Assembly: GCF_000010165.1 (NCBI RefSeq)
Contig: NC_012491.1
Location: 3,045,501 to 3,109,500, forward strand
Length of the DNA: 64,000 nucleotides
Reading direction: 5' to 3'
DNA from: Brevibacillus brevis NBRC 100599
GTDB lineage: Bacteria; Bacillota; Bacilli; Brevibacillales; Brevibacillaceae
Shown: positions 50,197 through 59,549 of the stretch, in pieces
Numbering within the stretch: the stretch's first letter is position 1
How the letters are laid out: each line of letters starts with the position of its first letter
The notes under the pieces: generated by a model
Told to the model about the DNA's origin: nothing
Databases searched by the model: none
What the model saw: only the letters and a program-made list of their open reading frames with translations
Program-made: the position numbers and the translations under genes

Positions 50197-50661
50197 GTGA
50201 GCAGCATTGATCGACTCGCTGAAATGTTTGTAAAGATGCACAACGAGAACCGTAACCCGCCGAGTACAGCTCCACGGGTCGGGACGGTTGTTTCTGTAAC
50301 GCCTCTCAAAATTCAATATGGTGACAGCATTATCTTAGAGAGGCGGCACCTGATTATTGGCGAAAGTCTTATGCCCGGCTACAAGCGTACCATCGAATTA
50401 ACGGACCTGCTGATGTCCGGACAGGATGAGAAGTGCCCAGCAACGATTTCATTTTATCGAAATGGTGGAAGTATACAGGAGCGCATCACAAAGCTGGCTG
50501 TCCCTATCACGGACAATCTCGATAGTCCAGAAAATAAGATCAAGGCAACCATCACGTATACCGATGGGCTGAAAGTAGGCGATCAAGTTATTTTGCAGCC
50601 AGACGAATCACTGAAACTGTGGTTTGTCAAAGATCGTGTATGGAAGGAGCCGGATGAATGA
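50197..50661 (+). CDS. Baseplate protein (XkdR-like, DUF2577)
   Basis: 154 residues; GTG after TAGGAGGCGATTAC. Begins IDRLAEMFVKMHNENRNPPS and has the beta-rich GTVVSVTPLKIQYGDSIILE and GDQVILQPDESLKLWFVKDR. Gene order between XkdQ and XkdS homologues supports the call. Confidence 0.82.
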   Translation: MSSIDRLAEMFVKMHNENRNPPSTAPRVGTVVSVTPLKIQYGDSIILERRHLIIGESLMPGYKRTIELTDLLMSGQDEKCPATISFYRNGGSIQERITKLAVPITDNLDSPENKIKATITYTDGLKVGDQVILQPDESLKLWFVKDRVWKEPDE

Positions 50662-51095
50662 GTTTACCTCAGATCACTCAACTAAAATTGCCAGAAACTC
50701 ATATCACCCAGCAGACAAAGCCCAAGAACGTACACAAAACGTTCTTATGGGATTTCGATGCGGGTGATTTTGTTTTAAAAGACGGGAAACTGATCGAGGT
50801 AACGGGTCTGGAATACTTGAAGGTCTGGATAGAGAAAACACTTCGAACCGTTAAAAACAGTTTGATCTACCAGGGAACAGGCTACGGCAGCGAGCATCAT
50901 GTACTGATTGGACAGAACTTCCATCCCGACTTTTCCAAGGCTGAGTATGAGCGAATGATACGAGAGGCGTTGTTACAAAATGATGCCATTACGCGGGTGG
51001 ATGGCTTTTCGTTTTCGCACGAAGGCTCTCGGTTAGTAATCGGTTTTGAAGTATCAAGCATTTACGGCACGCTAGAAAAGGCGGTGTTGATTTAG
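50658..51095 (+). CDS. Baseplate wedge protein (XkdS-like, DUF2634, gp25-type)
   Basis: 145 residues, ATGA-coupled to the previous gene. KTFLWDFDAGDFVLKDGKLI and the EYLKVWIEKTLRTVKNSLIY region are typical of the lysozyme-like gp25 family that starts sheath assembly at the baseplate. Stop overlaps the next GTG. Confidence 0.88.
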   Translation: MSLPQITQLKLPETHITQQTKPKNVHKTFLWDFDAGDFVLKDGKLIEVTGLEYLKVWIEKTLRTVKNSLIYQGTGYGSEHHVLIGQNFHPDFSKAEYERMIREALLQNDAITRVDGFSFSHEGSRLVIGFEVSSIYGTLEKAVLI

Positions 51096-52153
51096 TGGCA
51101 TTCAAAGAAGAACATCTCGCTATGTTATTGGCAGCAGTACCGGACAAATATGACAAACTCCCCGGGAGCTTTATCTTTGATGCACTTGCCCCTGTAGCCG
51201 AAAAGATGGCCAAACAAGATGACAGGATTGAGGAAGTCGAAGACAAACTTAGTATCGATAATTTGTCAGGAGCCGAATTGACACAACGGGTTAGGGAAAG
51301 GACGGGACAGGAACGTAGGGCGGGCACTCGCTCCAAAGGAAGTGTTACTGTCACAGGGACAGGTACGATCCGGATAGGAGACTTGTTCGAGACACCAAGC
51401 GGCACACAGTTTCGATCTACGGAATCAAAGGATATTACAAGTAGCGGGATGGTCATGATTGAAGCATTGATAGAAGGGCCTTCTGGAAATGTACCTGCCA
51501 ACACCATCACGTTGTTTCCGGTCACATTGTCAGGGTTTACTGCTGTCACAAATCCGAGTTCCACATCAGACGGTTTTGCAGAAGAATCAGACACAGACCT
51601 ACGGAAAAGGTACTACGAGCACATTCGTACACCTGCATCGAGCGGGAACAAGGCTCATTTTCGCAATTGGGCAAAGGAAGTGGCGGGTGTCGGTGATGCA
51701 CGAGTCATACCGTTGTGGGCAGGAAATAACACAGTGAAAGTGGTCATTATTGATAGTGACCGAAAACCTGCAAGCAATAATATCGTCGCTGCGGTGCAGA
51801 AGTACATCGACCCAGGTGCGAATGGAAAAGGAGAAGGAGCTGCTCCAATAGGAGCGTTTGCTACGGTGGCCAGCGCAACGGGTGTGACAATCGAAATACG
51901 AGTCACCGCTGTTTTAAATCCTGGATTCTCACAACAACAGGCTATAGACGGAATCACTTCAAAAATGACCCATTATCTAAGGGATGCTGCTTTTGTCGAG
52001 ACGTTGGTTAGTTATGCAAAAGTAGGAGCTCTCATATTGGACACAGATGCCGTGGCGGACTATACGGGCCTCACCATCAACGGCGGAACGTCCAATATTC
52101 TTATCGGTAACACGGAAGTAGCGGTCTTAGGGACGGTGAGTGTAAATGTCTAA
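51095..52153 (+). CDS. Baseplate J-like protein (XkdT-like)
   Basis: 352 residues. GTG overlapping the previous stop. Conserved baseplate J motifs: RAGTRSKGSVTVTGTGTIRI, GDLFETPSGTQFRSTE, PSGNVPANTITLFPVTLSGF, and SDTDLRKRYYEHIRTPASSG followed by GNKAHFRNWAKEVAGVGDAR. Forms the wedge ring of the contractile baseplate. Confidence 0.93.
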   Translation: MAFKEEHLAMLLAAVPDKYDKLPGSFIFDALAPVAEKMAKQDDRIEEVEDKLSIDNLSGAELTQRVRERTGQERRAGTRSKGSVTVTGTGTIRIGDLFETPSGTQFRSTESKDITSSGMVMIEALIEGPSGNVPANTITLFPVTLSGFTAVTNPSSTSDGFAEESDTDLRKRYYEHIRTPASSGNKAHFRNWAKEVAGVGDARVIPLWAGNNTVKVVIIDSDRKPASNNIVAAVQKYIDPGANGKGEGAAPIGAFATVASATGVTIEIRVTAVLNPGFSQQQAIDGITSKMTHYLRDAAFVETLVSYAKVGALILDTDAVADYTGLTINGGTSNILIGNTEVAVLGTVSVNV

Positions 52154-52748
52154 GGCAAATGAGATGCTGAAGCGCCTACAACCTCATCAACGTAACTCCT
52201 CCACATTTCGGGTGATTTTCGAAGCAGACGCTAAACAATTAGACAAGCAGGAAGCCAAGATTATCGATCTACAACAACAGTTGTCGGTAGATACAGCAAC
52301 CTGGGCACTGGACTATTACGAAAAGGAGCTCGGACTAGCCGCCAATAAACATAAACAAATTTCCGAACGCCGGGCTGCCATCAAGTCGAAAATGCGGAGC
52401 CAGGGCAAAGTATCCTTGGCACTCTTGCAAGCGATTCTTGATGCATATACAGATGGTCAAGGAACAGTCACCTATGATGGATCACTTCGGTTTATTATTC
52501 GAAAACTGGATGGCCTCAAACTGTCTGATATCCGAGCGGCCATCGAAGAAACAAAGCCAGCTTATATCGGTGCAGAATTCTTGCTCTCTCCAGAAGCTCC
52601 GACCATCATTATAAAGTTGCGGAATGCTTCTTTCCAAGTGGACTACTTTGTGTGCAATACTTTTTATCCAAATGAAATTGTGGTGAATGCCCCGACCTTG
52701 CCTGTCTTTGTTGTACCAGGAATGCCGATGTTTACAGCCACGGAATAA
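52146..52748 (+). CDS. Baseplate protein (XkdU-like, DUF2313)
   Basis: 200 residues overlapping the J-protein gene by 8 bases. Contains TWALDYYEKELGLAANKHKQ and ISERRAAIKSKMRSQGKVSL, the YmfQ/XkdU pattern. It links the baseplate J wedge to the fibre proteins. Confidence 0.87.
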   Translation: MSKANEMLKRLQPHQRNSSTFRVIFEADAKQLDKQEAKIIDLQQQLSVDTATWALDYYEKELGLAANKHKQISERRAAIKSKMRSQGKVSLALLQAILDAYTDGQGTVTYDGSLRFIIRKLDGLKLSDIRAAIEETKPAYIGAEFLLSPEAPTIIIKLRNASFQVDYFVCNTFYPNEIVVNAPTLPVFVVPGMPMFTATE

Positions 52749-52760
52749 GGAGGGAATCAG

Positions 52761-53120
52761 ATGCCTATTGGAACAAAACATATATTACGTGACGGCGGTC
52801 TACTTCCGGTCCCGCAATATTTCAATGTGACGAAGGATGAATTTCAGGAAATTCAGGGTAATAAAGGCGCTATGTTCGTGCAACTTCGCGGCTTATCTGC
52901 AAAAGAGCCTTTTAGCGGTGCCACAGATACTACCCAAATTTTCACTGAGCCCATGTATGGGTTTGTTATCAAAAACGATGGAACGAGCGATTTGACCTTC
53001 ACCATTAACACGCACACCTTTACAGTCAAAGAAGGAGAAGTGTTCGAAGAATCTTTCGAACCGTTTACACAAGTGATCATCAAAACAACTTCTCCATTTC
53101 GTGCATACGGAAAAGGGTGA
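52761..53120 (+). CDS. Hypothetical tail/baseplate protein, 119 aa
   Basis: ATG after AAGGAGGGAATC. Mostly beta strands (TFTINTHTFTVKEGEVFEES), probably a small baseplate-distal or fibre-attachment protein. No recognised family; placed by context between XkdU and the fibres. Confidence 0.7.
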   Translation: MPIGTKHILRDGGLLPVPQYFNVTKDEFQEIQGNKGAMFVQLRGLSAKEPFSGATDTTQIFTEPMYGFVIKNDGTSDLTFTINTHTFTVKEGEVFEESFEPFTQVIIKTTSPFRAYGKG

Positions 53121-53124
53121 TTAG

Positions 53125-53445
53125 ATGGCGTTAAAAGTGGAACCAGCCTTTTTGGAATTCATACGCAATGCGGTGAGTGCAAAAGTAGTCAATGCCATCA
53201 TCACCGTAGATGGAAAATCGGATATTCGCCCGATTACACAAACGAAGCACCTTACCAGCGCACAGAAAACGGTTGTGCAGTTATACGTCTACCTAGACGC
53301 CTTGGATGCAGCAGGGACCATCACAGAAGCAAAGTTAGTCGATGCAAGTGGAACGGCAATGATTACTTCCGACGCCAATATTACCTCTCATGAAACGGGC
53401 GTCTTACTATTGTTCGAAATACCGTTTGAAGTAGGAGTGGTGTAG
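53125..53445 (+). CDS. Hypothetical tail fibre-associated protein, 106 aa
   Basis: ATG close after the previous stop, with AAAGGGTG upstream. Begins LKVEPAFLEFIRNAVSAKVV, then beta-rich. Similar-sized proteins precede fibres in Bacillus phages. Function unknown. Confidence 0.68.
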   Translation: MALKVEPAFLEFIRNAVSAKVVNAIITVDGKSDIRPITQTKHLTSAQKTVVQLYVYLDALDAAGTITEAKLVDASGTAMITSDANITSHETGVLLLFEIPFEVGVV

Positions 53446-53446
53446 G

Positions 53447-54001
53447 ATGCCATACGAACGTCAATTTTGGGCTGATCGACTTGTTAATCCAGAAACAGGT
53501 GAAACGATTCAGGAGGGCACCCGTTACACAGCGAGGCGCATGAATCACATAGAGGAAGGCATTAAGGGTATCGACGACATCGTAATCAAAATGGAAAACC
53601 GAATTCTCCATTTGCACGCCAAGATCACAACAGGTGACAGGACCGCCGGAAATAATGGGATTTTCGTCGACACATTTGACGGCATCCAGGATGCGGTCAT
53701 TTCCTTGGATAAGACGAGAACAACCATCCAGTCGATCTCCGGAACGAACGTTACCGTTGCATCGGTGGCAGGATTTGCAGTTGGGCAAGAGGTGACGTTA
53801 GCATCTGTCAACAATCAGGAGGAGCGTATCATCACCGCAATTAATGCGTTGACCCAAGTCATTACATTAAACGCGGCTCCCACAGCAACTTATTCTTCCA
53901 ATGCCATCCTTGCAAGGTCAACGGTGGAGATTGATACGGTGGCAAAACGCATGAGGCGAGGGTCGATTGATACCTATAGCGTGAGAATAGCCGTAACGTA
54001 A
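53447..54001 (+). CDS. Tail fibre/collar-like protein, 184 aa
   Basis: Residues 1-50 (RQFWADRLVNPETGETIQEG, then TRYTARRMNHIEEGI) resemble the N-terminal attachment segment of Bacillus tail-fibre proteins. The rest is beta-rich with GTNVTVASVAGFAVGQEVTL, a carbohydrate-binding-like repeat style. Likely joins the fibre to the baseplate. Overall call from context. Confidence 0.68.
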   Translation: MPYERQFWADRLVNPETGETIQEGTRYTARRMNHIEEGIKGIDDIVIKMENRILHLHAKITTGDRTAGNNGIFVDTFDGIQDAVISLDKTRTTIQSISGTNVTVASVAGFAVGQEVTLASVNNQEERIITAINALTQVITLNAAPTATYSSNAILARSTVEIDTVAKRMRRGSIDTYSVRIAVT

Positions 54002-54017
54002 GAAAGGAGGCGGTTAG

Positions 54018-55691
54018 ATGGCTAGTAAATCAACCGTTGTGAGCATACCTGAGTCTACATCGCAAAGCCGGTCACAAAAGATAACTATTCCGAATCTACG
54101 GCGTGTTGTGTCAGTCGCGGTCAATACGGGCAAAGTTACACACTCTGTCAATGGCAGCGAAGTGACGGTCAATGTCAGCGATGGTTCATATACCCGATAT
54201 ACCACATCCAGCGTGCCGAACACAAAAACCGTATCGGAGACTCGTACAAGCAGTACAGATAGTTTTCAGTCTTCGATCAGTTACAACGATGGAACTTATA
54301 GCGGCACCTTGTCTAAATCAGGCGGATCAACTCCCTATGTAGTCAGCGGTAGCCCTCCTGGTCAAAAAACAGTATCAGCTTCTCGCGATTCTTGGTACGA
54401 CTATGGCGGGTCTTGTAGCGGAGCGCAAAGCGGCGCATTGTCGGCGTTACCATCCTCCATACCTTATTCAGACGGGGAAGGATACACTGGCACTTTGCAA
54501 CGCACCGGGTCATCAGCGGGAAGATGTCAACTTTTAAATGACGAGGGTGGCGGTGAAAAAACATATGGCGCCTCTGCAACAGGCACCTATTCGGGTACGG
54601 TATCTAAGCCTGATACGCGAAAATACAACTACTCCCAAAGCTATTCCGGCACAGTGTATGGACCATCTTCGGTATCATATACCTACTACTACGCTTATAC
54701 CGTAACCGTTACGTATGAGGACAACTTCGGCCAGACGCTCACACTCACTGCTCCAGCAAGCGGGGTCAAGTTGTCTGTGGGTAATACTTATGCGGTCACG
54801 GGCACCACATTGGACACTGATCCTGGTGATATCGTATCCGTCTATGTACGTGTCAACAAAGGCACTCCCTATCGTATCCTGCAAGCATCTGCGGACGGCG
54901 TAAATCCACTCGCTTTTAGTAAAACGTTCACCTTTGCGGGCGGGGCCATTAAGGATGGTACGACAGCCGTTTCTGGGCTACTGGATGAGGGAACAACTCA
55001 CCTGTTAGAAGTATGGTCAGAAGACAACAAGGGCGGTACTTCCATCATTGCAGAACGCACCTTTACCGTAGCTTTGAATCGCCCTCCGACACTTACACAT
55101 TCATTTGTCTCTAACAATGATAATTTGTCGGATGATTCCCCCATTACAATCAAAGGGACGGTTTCCGATCCAGATGGACAAGCAGTAGCAATGAAGTATC
55201 GCATGAACGGCGGTGCAGATGTCCCCATATCGATCAGCGGTGGCGCGTGGTCGATCACCATTACACCAAAGCAGATGGTTGCCGGAGCGAACAGTCTCGT
55301 CATAACAGCAGCAGACTCGTTAGGAGCAACAACAGTCCTCACGTTTTCCTTGACCCGTTCGGTGACAAAAACACGCCTCAAAACAGCCCATGCACGCTAC
55401 AAGCTATCTCCTCAATCCACGACAGCCAAAGAAGTCCTAGCTTGGTTCCAACATGAAACGGGAGATTTGAATGTGGACGGAGCTCTTTCTATCGTGGCGG
55501 CTGGCGCTGCCGAATCCTATAAGGCCATGACAAAAACGACTGCCCCTGTTATCACGGGGATCGTGGAAACAGAGTTCATCGGAACGTATGCCACTGGTAA
55601 CGCTCAACTCCATTTGAAATTGACGTTGTCCAGTAATGACGCAAACTCAACAGCGGCAGCATCGAGTTTATCGGGGGCGATCAAAGCATGA
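54018..55691 (+). CDS. Large tail fibre/adhesin with Ig-like domains
   Basis: 557 residues; ATG after GAAAGGAGGCGG. Residues 1-230 are low-complexity Ser/Thr/Tyr/Gly (TSSVPNTKTVSETRTSSTDS and similar), then two Ig-like beta domains (about 235-345 and 350-450: TLTAPASGVKLSVGNTYAVT, PPTLTHSFVSNNDNLSDDSP). The C-terminal 110 residues form another beta/helical domain. A host-receptor binding role fits the position before the deacetylase. Confidence 0.78.
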   Translation: MASKSTVVSIPESTSQSRSQKITIPNLRRVVSVAVNTGKVTHSVNGSEVTVNVSDGSYTRYTTSSVPNTKTVSETRTSSTDSFQSSISYNDGTYSGTLSKSGGSTPYVVSGSPPGQKTVSASRDSWYDYGGSCSGAQSGALSALPSSIPYSDGEGYTGTLQRTGSSAGRCQLLNDEGGGEKTYGASATGTYSGTVSKPDTRKYNYSQSYSGTVYGPSSVSYTYYYAYTVTVTYEDNFGQTLTLTAPASGVKLSVGNTYAVTGTTLDTDPGDIVSVYVRVNKGTPYRILQASADGVNPLAFSKTFTFAGGAIKDGTTAVSGLLDEGTTHLLEVWSEDNKGGTSIIAERTFTVALNRPPTLTHSFVSNNDNLSDDSPITIKGTVSDPDGQAVAMKYRMNGGADVPISISGGAWSITITPKQMVAGANSLVITAADSLGATTVLTFSLTRSVTKTRLKTAHARYKLSPQSTTAKEVLAWFQHETGDLNVDGALSIVAAGAAESYKAMTKTTAPVITGIVETEFIGTYATGNAQLHLKLTLSSNDANSTAAASSLSGAIKA

Positions 55692-55864
55692 GATACCGGA
55701 AGCGTAATCCTGATGGATCGCTAGGTGATTGGGTATACACACCAGCAGGGGAAGCAGAGAAAAAGCAGGATGAGGCTCTACAGAAAGAAATTGAAGCTTT
55801 GCGAAAAGAGAATGCAAAATTGAAAAAAGCACAAAAGGGTGGCGGTGAAAATGGCATGGTCTAG
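55688..55864 (+). CDS. Small coiled-coil tail protein, 58 aa
   Basis: ATGA-coupled to the fibre stop. MRYRKRNPDGSLGDWVYTPA followed by a Glu/Lys/Leu helix (EAEKKQDEALQKEIEALRKE) with leucine-zipper spacing. The position resembles the tiny XkdX genes, but the sequence is a coiled coil. Overlaps the next gene by 14 bases. Confidence 0.7.
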   Translation: MRYRKRNPDGSLGDWVYTPAGEAEKKQDEALQKEIEALRKENAKLKKAQKGGGENGMV

Positions 55865-57026
55865 TCCTGCAACAGACAAGAAAAACAAAGACTTGATATT
55901 AGCTCAAGTCCGGGACTTCAAGAAAGGCAGACTTGTGGAGCCATTTAGTGATACAAATTCCTGGCTAAAAGCATACGGCGGCGGATCAGTGTCATTTAAC
56001 AATGGCAAGCTGCAAATCACTTCGACAGGCACATCGATTGCCGCACGCCGAAACGTCCTCTTAAACTTGTCAGGTGCAAAGACCTTGAAGATTAGATTCT
56101 ATGTAGACAATTTGACTGACATCTACGAGTTCCAGCTCTATTTGGCTCATGATACTGGCTATGCCGAATTTTTGGGCTACACCGTGCGAGGATGGCGGAT
56201 GGCGCAGGGGTGGAATGAGCATATCATCGACGTCAGCAAGCTGGAGCCCGTTGGAGCCGCAAGCCTTACCCGGGATATCGTCTCTATGCAAATCCGGATT
56301 AAGTCCAACGATAACACTACGGCTTCGATCATTTTTGATTCGATCATTCGAGATGAATCGCAGCGCGGTAAGGTAATTTTCATGTTTGACGATGGTTGGT
56401 CTTCACAGTACACCGAAGCGTTCAAGTACATGGGAAAATATAATCTACCAGGTGTCATTGCCGTCATTCCGTCGCACGTAGGGTGGTCTGGCTATTGCAC
56501 GCTACAACAGCTAAAAGAAATGTACGCTTATGGCTGGGACATGGCCAACCATACGATGAACCACACGACGCTCAAAGACCTGAAAGATACTGCGGAAATC
56601 GAGAAAGAGGTAACGGACGCTGAAAAATGGCTGAATGCAAACGGATTTCCTCGAGCATCGAATATTTTGGCGTATCCATATGGCGCGTATGACGCAAGGG
56701 TGCTGCAAGTGATGCAATCTCGCAGAGCGGGTCGCACTGTCCAAGAGGATACAGCGACCACACCGCCACCGGATAAACGGACGATCAAGATTCGGAATGT
56801 TGAGCATACGATTACACCCGCCACACTAAAAGGTCACATTGATGATGCGGCAAAGGTTGGGGGCGTATGTTTGTTCATGTTCCACAAGATCGTTAGTGGT
56901 GAAGCCTCGTCCAGTATCGAGTACAACGTAAGCAACTTCCAAGAGGTTGTTGATTACGCATATTCCCGGCGAAATGACATCGATACAGTGACAATGAGCG
57001 AATGGCTGGACAGTTGTGGGTTGTAA
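55851..57026 (+). CDS. Tail-associated polysaccharide deacetylase (NodB domain)
   Basis: 391 residues. ATG at 55851. Residues 15-165 form a jelly-roll carbohydrate-binding-like domain (SDTNSWLKAYGGGSVSFNNG ... SGAKTLKIRFYVDNLTDIYE). The NodB deacetylase domain follows: MFDDGW at about 177 (catalytic Asp and metal Asp), HTMNHT at about 232 (metal histidines), then YPYGAYD (about 282). Metal-dependent de-N- or de-O-acetylation of a surface polymer would help the tail reach its receptor. A terminator follows the stop, ending the tail operon. Confidence 0.9.
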   Translation: MAWSSPATDKKNKDLILAQVRDFKKGRLVEPFSDTNSWLKAYGGGSVSFNNGKLQITSTGTSIAARRNVLLNLSGAKTLKIRFYVDNLTDIYEFQLYLAHDTGYAEFLGYTVRGWRMAQGWNEHIIDVSKLEPVGAASLTRDIVSMQIRIKSNDNTTASIIFDSIIRDESQRGKVIFMFDDGWSSQYTEAFKYMGKYNLPGVIAVIPSHVGWSGYCTLQQLKEMYAYGWDMANHTMNHTTLKDLKDTAEIEKEVTDAEKWLNANGFPRASNILAYPYGAYDARVLQVMQSRRAGRTVQEDTATTPPPDKRTIKIRNVEHTITPATLKGHIDDAAKVGGVCLFMFHKIVSGEASSSIEYNVSNFQEVVDYAYSRRNDIDTVTMSEWLDSCGL

Positions 57027-57045
57027 AACGAATAGAGTTTTTAGG

Positions 57046-57077
57046 GGAGCTGCTAACGCGGCTCCTTTTACTTTTGC
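57046..57077 (+). terminator. Rho-independent terminator after tail operon
   Basis: GGAGCTGC (57046-57053), loop TAAC, GCGGCTCC (57058-57065), one G-U pair, then TTTTACTTTT. It separates tail genes from the lysis cassette, so lysis genes may depend on partial readthrough. Confidence 0.8.
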
Positions 57078-57103
57078 CCCAAGGGGGTGAGGAGGAAAAT
57101 CTC

Positions 57104-57361
57104 ATGTCAAACAATGAGATGCAGGTACTATCTGATATCAGAGAGCGGATTGTCCGAGTAGAGACAAAACTGGACTCTATGACTGATGTTCGTGTTACAG
57201 CGGAAGAGGCGAAAGAGAAAGCGAATGAAGCACTACAATACGGGAAATCAGCACATCATCGATTGAATGAAGTTGCTGATAATCAAAAATGGCTCTGGCG
57301 TACGGTAATTGGTGCGCTGATTGCTGGAGCAATAGCGTTGCTGTGGAAGGGGATGAACTAA
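57104..57361 (+). CDS. xhlA: XhlA-like hemolysin/lysis accessory protein
   Basis: 85 residues. ATG at 57104 chosen for its GAGGAGGAAAAT ribosome site. N-terminal amphipathic helix (LSDIRERIVRVETKLDSMTD), coiled middle, and one C-terminal transmembrane helix (WLWRTVIGALIAGAIALLW) is the XhlA/BhlA-like plan. Works with the holin and endolysin in membrane permeabilisation. The TAA is directly followed by the holin ATG. Confidence 0.85.
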   Translation: MSNNEMQVLSDIRERIVRVETKLDSMTDVRVTAEEAKEKANEALQYGKSAHHRLNEVADNQKWLWRTVIGALIAGAIALLWKGMN

Positions 57362-57649
57362 ATGAAAGAAACGGACCTGTTGGCATTGGTCAGCCAATAC
57401 CTACTGGATGAAATTTTGATTGTTGTAGTCGCACTGTTGTTGATTGGAACGATGCTCAAGAAAACGCCACGGGTAGCTGACTGGTTAATTCCTTGGCTTT
57501 TGACTGTAAGCGGTGTTGGACTAGCTTGGGGAGTGATGGGAGCAATAAGTGTGCAAGCGACGATTCAGGGCATTCTCGCTGCTGGGATCGCAACACTGGG
57601 GCACCAGTTGTGGAAGCAGACATTTGTAAAAAGGGAAGGTGATCAATAA
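57362..57649 (+). CDS. Phage holin
   Basis: 95 residues with three hydrophobic segments (ILIVVVALLLIGTMLKK, LIPWLLTVSGVGLAWGVMGA, IQGILAAGIATLGHQLW) and a charged C-terminus, the Hol44/SPP1-like holin pattern. It opens the membrane for the endolysin at the end of infection. Start immediately after the XhlA stop; stop overlaps the endolysin ATG. Confidence 0.87.
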   Translation: MKETDLLALVSQYLLDEILIVVVALLLIGTMLKKTPRVADWLIPWLLTVSGVGLAWGVMGAISVQATIQGILAAGIATLGHQLWKQTFVKREGDQ

Positions 57650-58332
57650 TGACCCAGCAAGAGTTTATCGCAAAAATCGCGCCTGCAGCTGTTGCCGATA
57701 TGAAAAAGACACGGGTACCAGCCTCGCTGACCATTGCCCAGGCGATCTTGGAAAGCAATTGGGGAAAAAGTGGATTAACCATCAATGCCAACAACCTGTT
57801 TGGTATCAAAGGAACCGGCACCGCGGGCAGCGTTAACATGCCGACTACGGAGTATGTAGGATCGACCCCAATTAAAACAAGCGCGGAATTCCGGAAATAC
57901 AATAACTTGGCCGAATCGATTGCCGATCACTCAGCCCTTATCCTGAACGGTACAAGGGACAAACCTACTCGATACCATGGCGTCCTTGGGGCTGATTACA
58001 AGATAGCCTGCCAGAAGATCAAAGAAGGCGGGTATGCGACTGATCCGACCTATCCACAGAAACTGATCAACTTGATCGAAACGTATAACCTTCACCAGTA
58101 TGATGTCGATAAGTCTGGCAACTCTGTGGATAAGAAACAACCAGAATTAAAGCTGGAGCTGGAGCAATGGGAACGAGAAGCTGGCTTGAAGGCGATTGAC
58201 AGCCTTGCTGCCAAGGGACTGTTAAATGATCCTGCTGTTTGGAAGCAGCGTTTAGCTGACGATCCAGCAGGTATGTTGACTGAATTGCCCTGGCTTATGT
58301 TTACACTTTTAGATCGTATGATGAATAGATAA
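57649..58332 (+). CDS. Endolysin: N-acetylglucosaminidase (GH73-like)
   Basis: 227 residues. The catalytic domain (about 1-150) has the GH73/FlgJ pattern with the catalytic Glu35 in AQAILESNWGKSG and NNLFGIKG; the Tyr-rich GGYATDPTYPQKLINLIETY follows. The C-terminus (KAIDSLAAKGLLNDPAVWKQ) is a helical segment repeated in many Paenibacillaceae phage lysins and may bind the wall. Degrades peptidoglycan for release. ATG overlaps the holin stop. Confidence 0.9.
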   Translation: MTQQEFIAKIAPAAVADMKKTRVPASLTIAQAILESNWGKSGLTINANNLFGIKGTGTAGSVNMPTTEYVGSTPIKTSAEFRKYNNLAESIADHSALILNGTRDKPTRYHGVLGADYKIACQKIKEGGYATDPTYPQKLINLIETYNLHQYDVDKSGNSVDKKQPELKLELEQWEREAGLKAIDSLAAKGLLNDPAVWKQRLADDPAGMLTELPWLMFTLLDRMMNR

Positions 58333-58385
58333 TCAATGGATAATTGATAGTAATAGGGTGGGGAATGAACTTAAGTAGACTAGGT

Positions 58386-58460
58386 AAAATTGTTTAATGG
58401 ACAATTTTGGAAGAAAAGGATAGACTGGGACTAGAGACTCATACACAAGTTCCCAGTCTA
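58386..58460 (+). terminator. Tandem stem-loops after the lysis genes
   Basis: AAAATTGT (58386-58393) with ACAATTTT (58401-58408), and a perfect 10-bp stem TAGACTGGGA (58421-58430) with TCCCAGTCTA (58451-58460) followed by TTATT. Together they end the late transcript before the cargo genes. TATAAT at 58479-58484 could serve a cargo promoter, though no good -35 is seen. Confidence 0.6.
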
Positions 58461-58533
58461 TTATTCCAGATTAAGTAATATAATCTGAATACACTTGGGT
58501 CCTTATCAGAAAAATGATGAAGGCGGGTTATTG

Positions 58534-59529
58534 ATGTCATCCTTTGAAAATATACCTGATACTCTCATACGTTCTTATGCCCAATTACATAGTGTTAAGA
58601 CAAGAGGAAGAGAAATTGAAGACATTTTAAAGGATTGTGTCGAAAAAGGACAAGGTGACCAACTGCTTCATTTAGAAAAGCAGTTTCAATTTGCTGGCTC
58701 ACCTACTGGTCTTACTCTATGCAAACCTGATTCTAATTTTCCGGATAAATCAAAATCAGCAGAGGATTTTATTAAAGTATTAATTAATGAAAAGCATGTT
58801 TCTAAAGAAAATATAGGCCACGAATGGCAACCTGAACTGCGACAAGGAATACAAATATGTAGCGTTGTCCAAGAAGGCTCTGATGTGTTTATTAAGTTTG
58901 TCGAGGGTAAAAGAACTACACATAAATATAACTACGGGAAACGCCCAGCACTCTATGCTCACTTTACTTCGATAGTAATCCATTTCGGGGAACAGGTAAT
59001 TGAAGTAAGGTGTGCACACACCTATAGAAAAACCTACGTTGAAATTGCTATGAAATTATTAGGCTTTGCCGAGCCATACAAGTGGCATTCGTGGACAACT
59101 GTAACGAAAGAAGAAGCAAAACTAATTTCTGCAATATTATCTGCTGATCTAGTTTCAACTGAAATAAACCTCCCCAGTACAGTTGGTTCTATCCGATTCA
59201 CGGCGGATCGTAGCCAAAAAGGGGTTAACCTTAGAAATGATGAAACGTATAGAAAAATAGTAGCGGCAATCAAAGAACTAGATATACCTACTGACGACAC
59301 AAATGACGAATCTTGCGAATTTGTTTATACTGATCCAACTACCAGCATAAAAATGCCAGTTTCTTTCGAAATAAACATTAGGCAGGGTGGCTTTAAATTT
59401 TTAAAGTCAGTAACTGAAGGAATTATTACCACCGTTATAGAAGCATTTATTCATGTTTGTTTCACGATGAAGCAAACCACAATAAACGAAGCTGCAACAG
59501 GTGAAGCAACAGTAGTTAATAACGAGTAA
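58534..59529 (+). CDS. Uncharacterised cargo protein, 331 aa (cassette gene 1)
   Basis: ATG after GAAGGCGGG; the earlier TTG at 58495 has no ribosome site. No family recognised. An N-terminal helical part (1-60), a mixed alpha/beta core (about 85-200, including IGHEWQPELRQGIQICSVVQ and YNYGKRPALYAHFTSIVIHF) and a C-terminal 100 residues with beta strands. AT-richer than the tail genes, placed after the lysis cassette with its own leader, and followed 20 bases later by a gene with a strong ribosome site. This position is where prophages carry genes expressed in the lysogen, such as exclusion or defence genes, but a function is not shown. Confidence 0.7.
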   Translation: MSSFENIPDTLIRSYAQLHSVKTRGREIEDILKDCVEKGQGDQLLHLEKQFQFAGSPTGLTLCKPDSNFPDKSKSAEDFIKVLINEKHVSKENIGHEWQPELRQGIQICSVVQEGSDVFIKFVEGKRTTHKYNYGKRPALYAHFTSIVIHFGEQVIEVRCAHTYRKTYVEIAMKLLGFAEPYKWHSWTTVTKEEAKLISAILSADLVSTEINLPSTVGSIRFTADRSQKGVNLRNDETYRKIVAAIKELDIPTDDTNDESCEFVYTDPTTSIKMPVSFEINIRQGGFKFLKSVTEGIITTVIEAFIHVCFTMKQTTINEAATGEATVVNNE

Positions 59530-59549
59530 ATTTAGGAGGTGGATATCAT

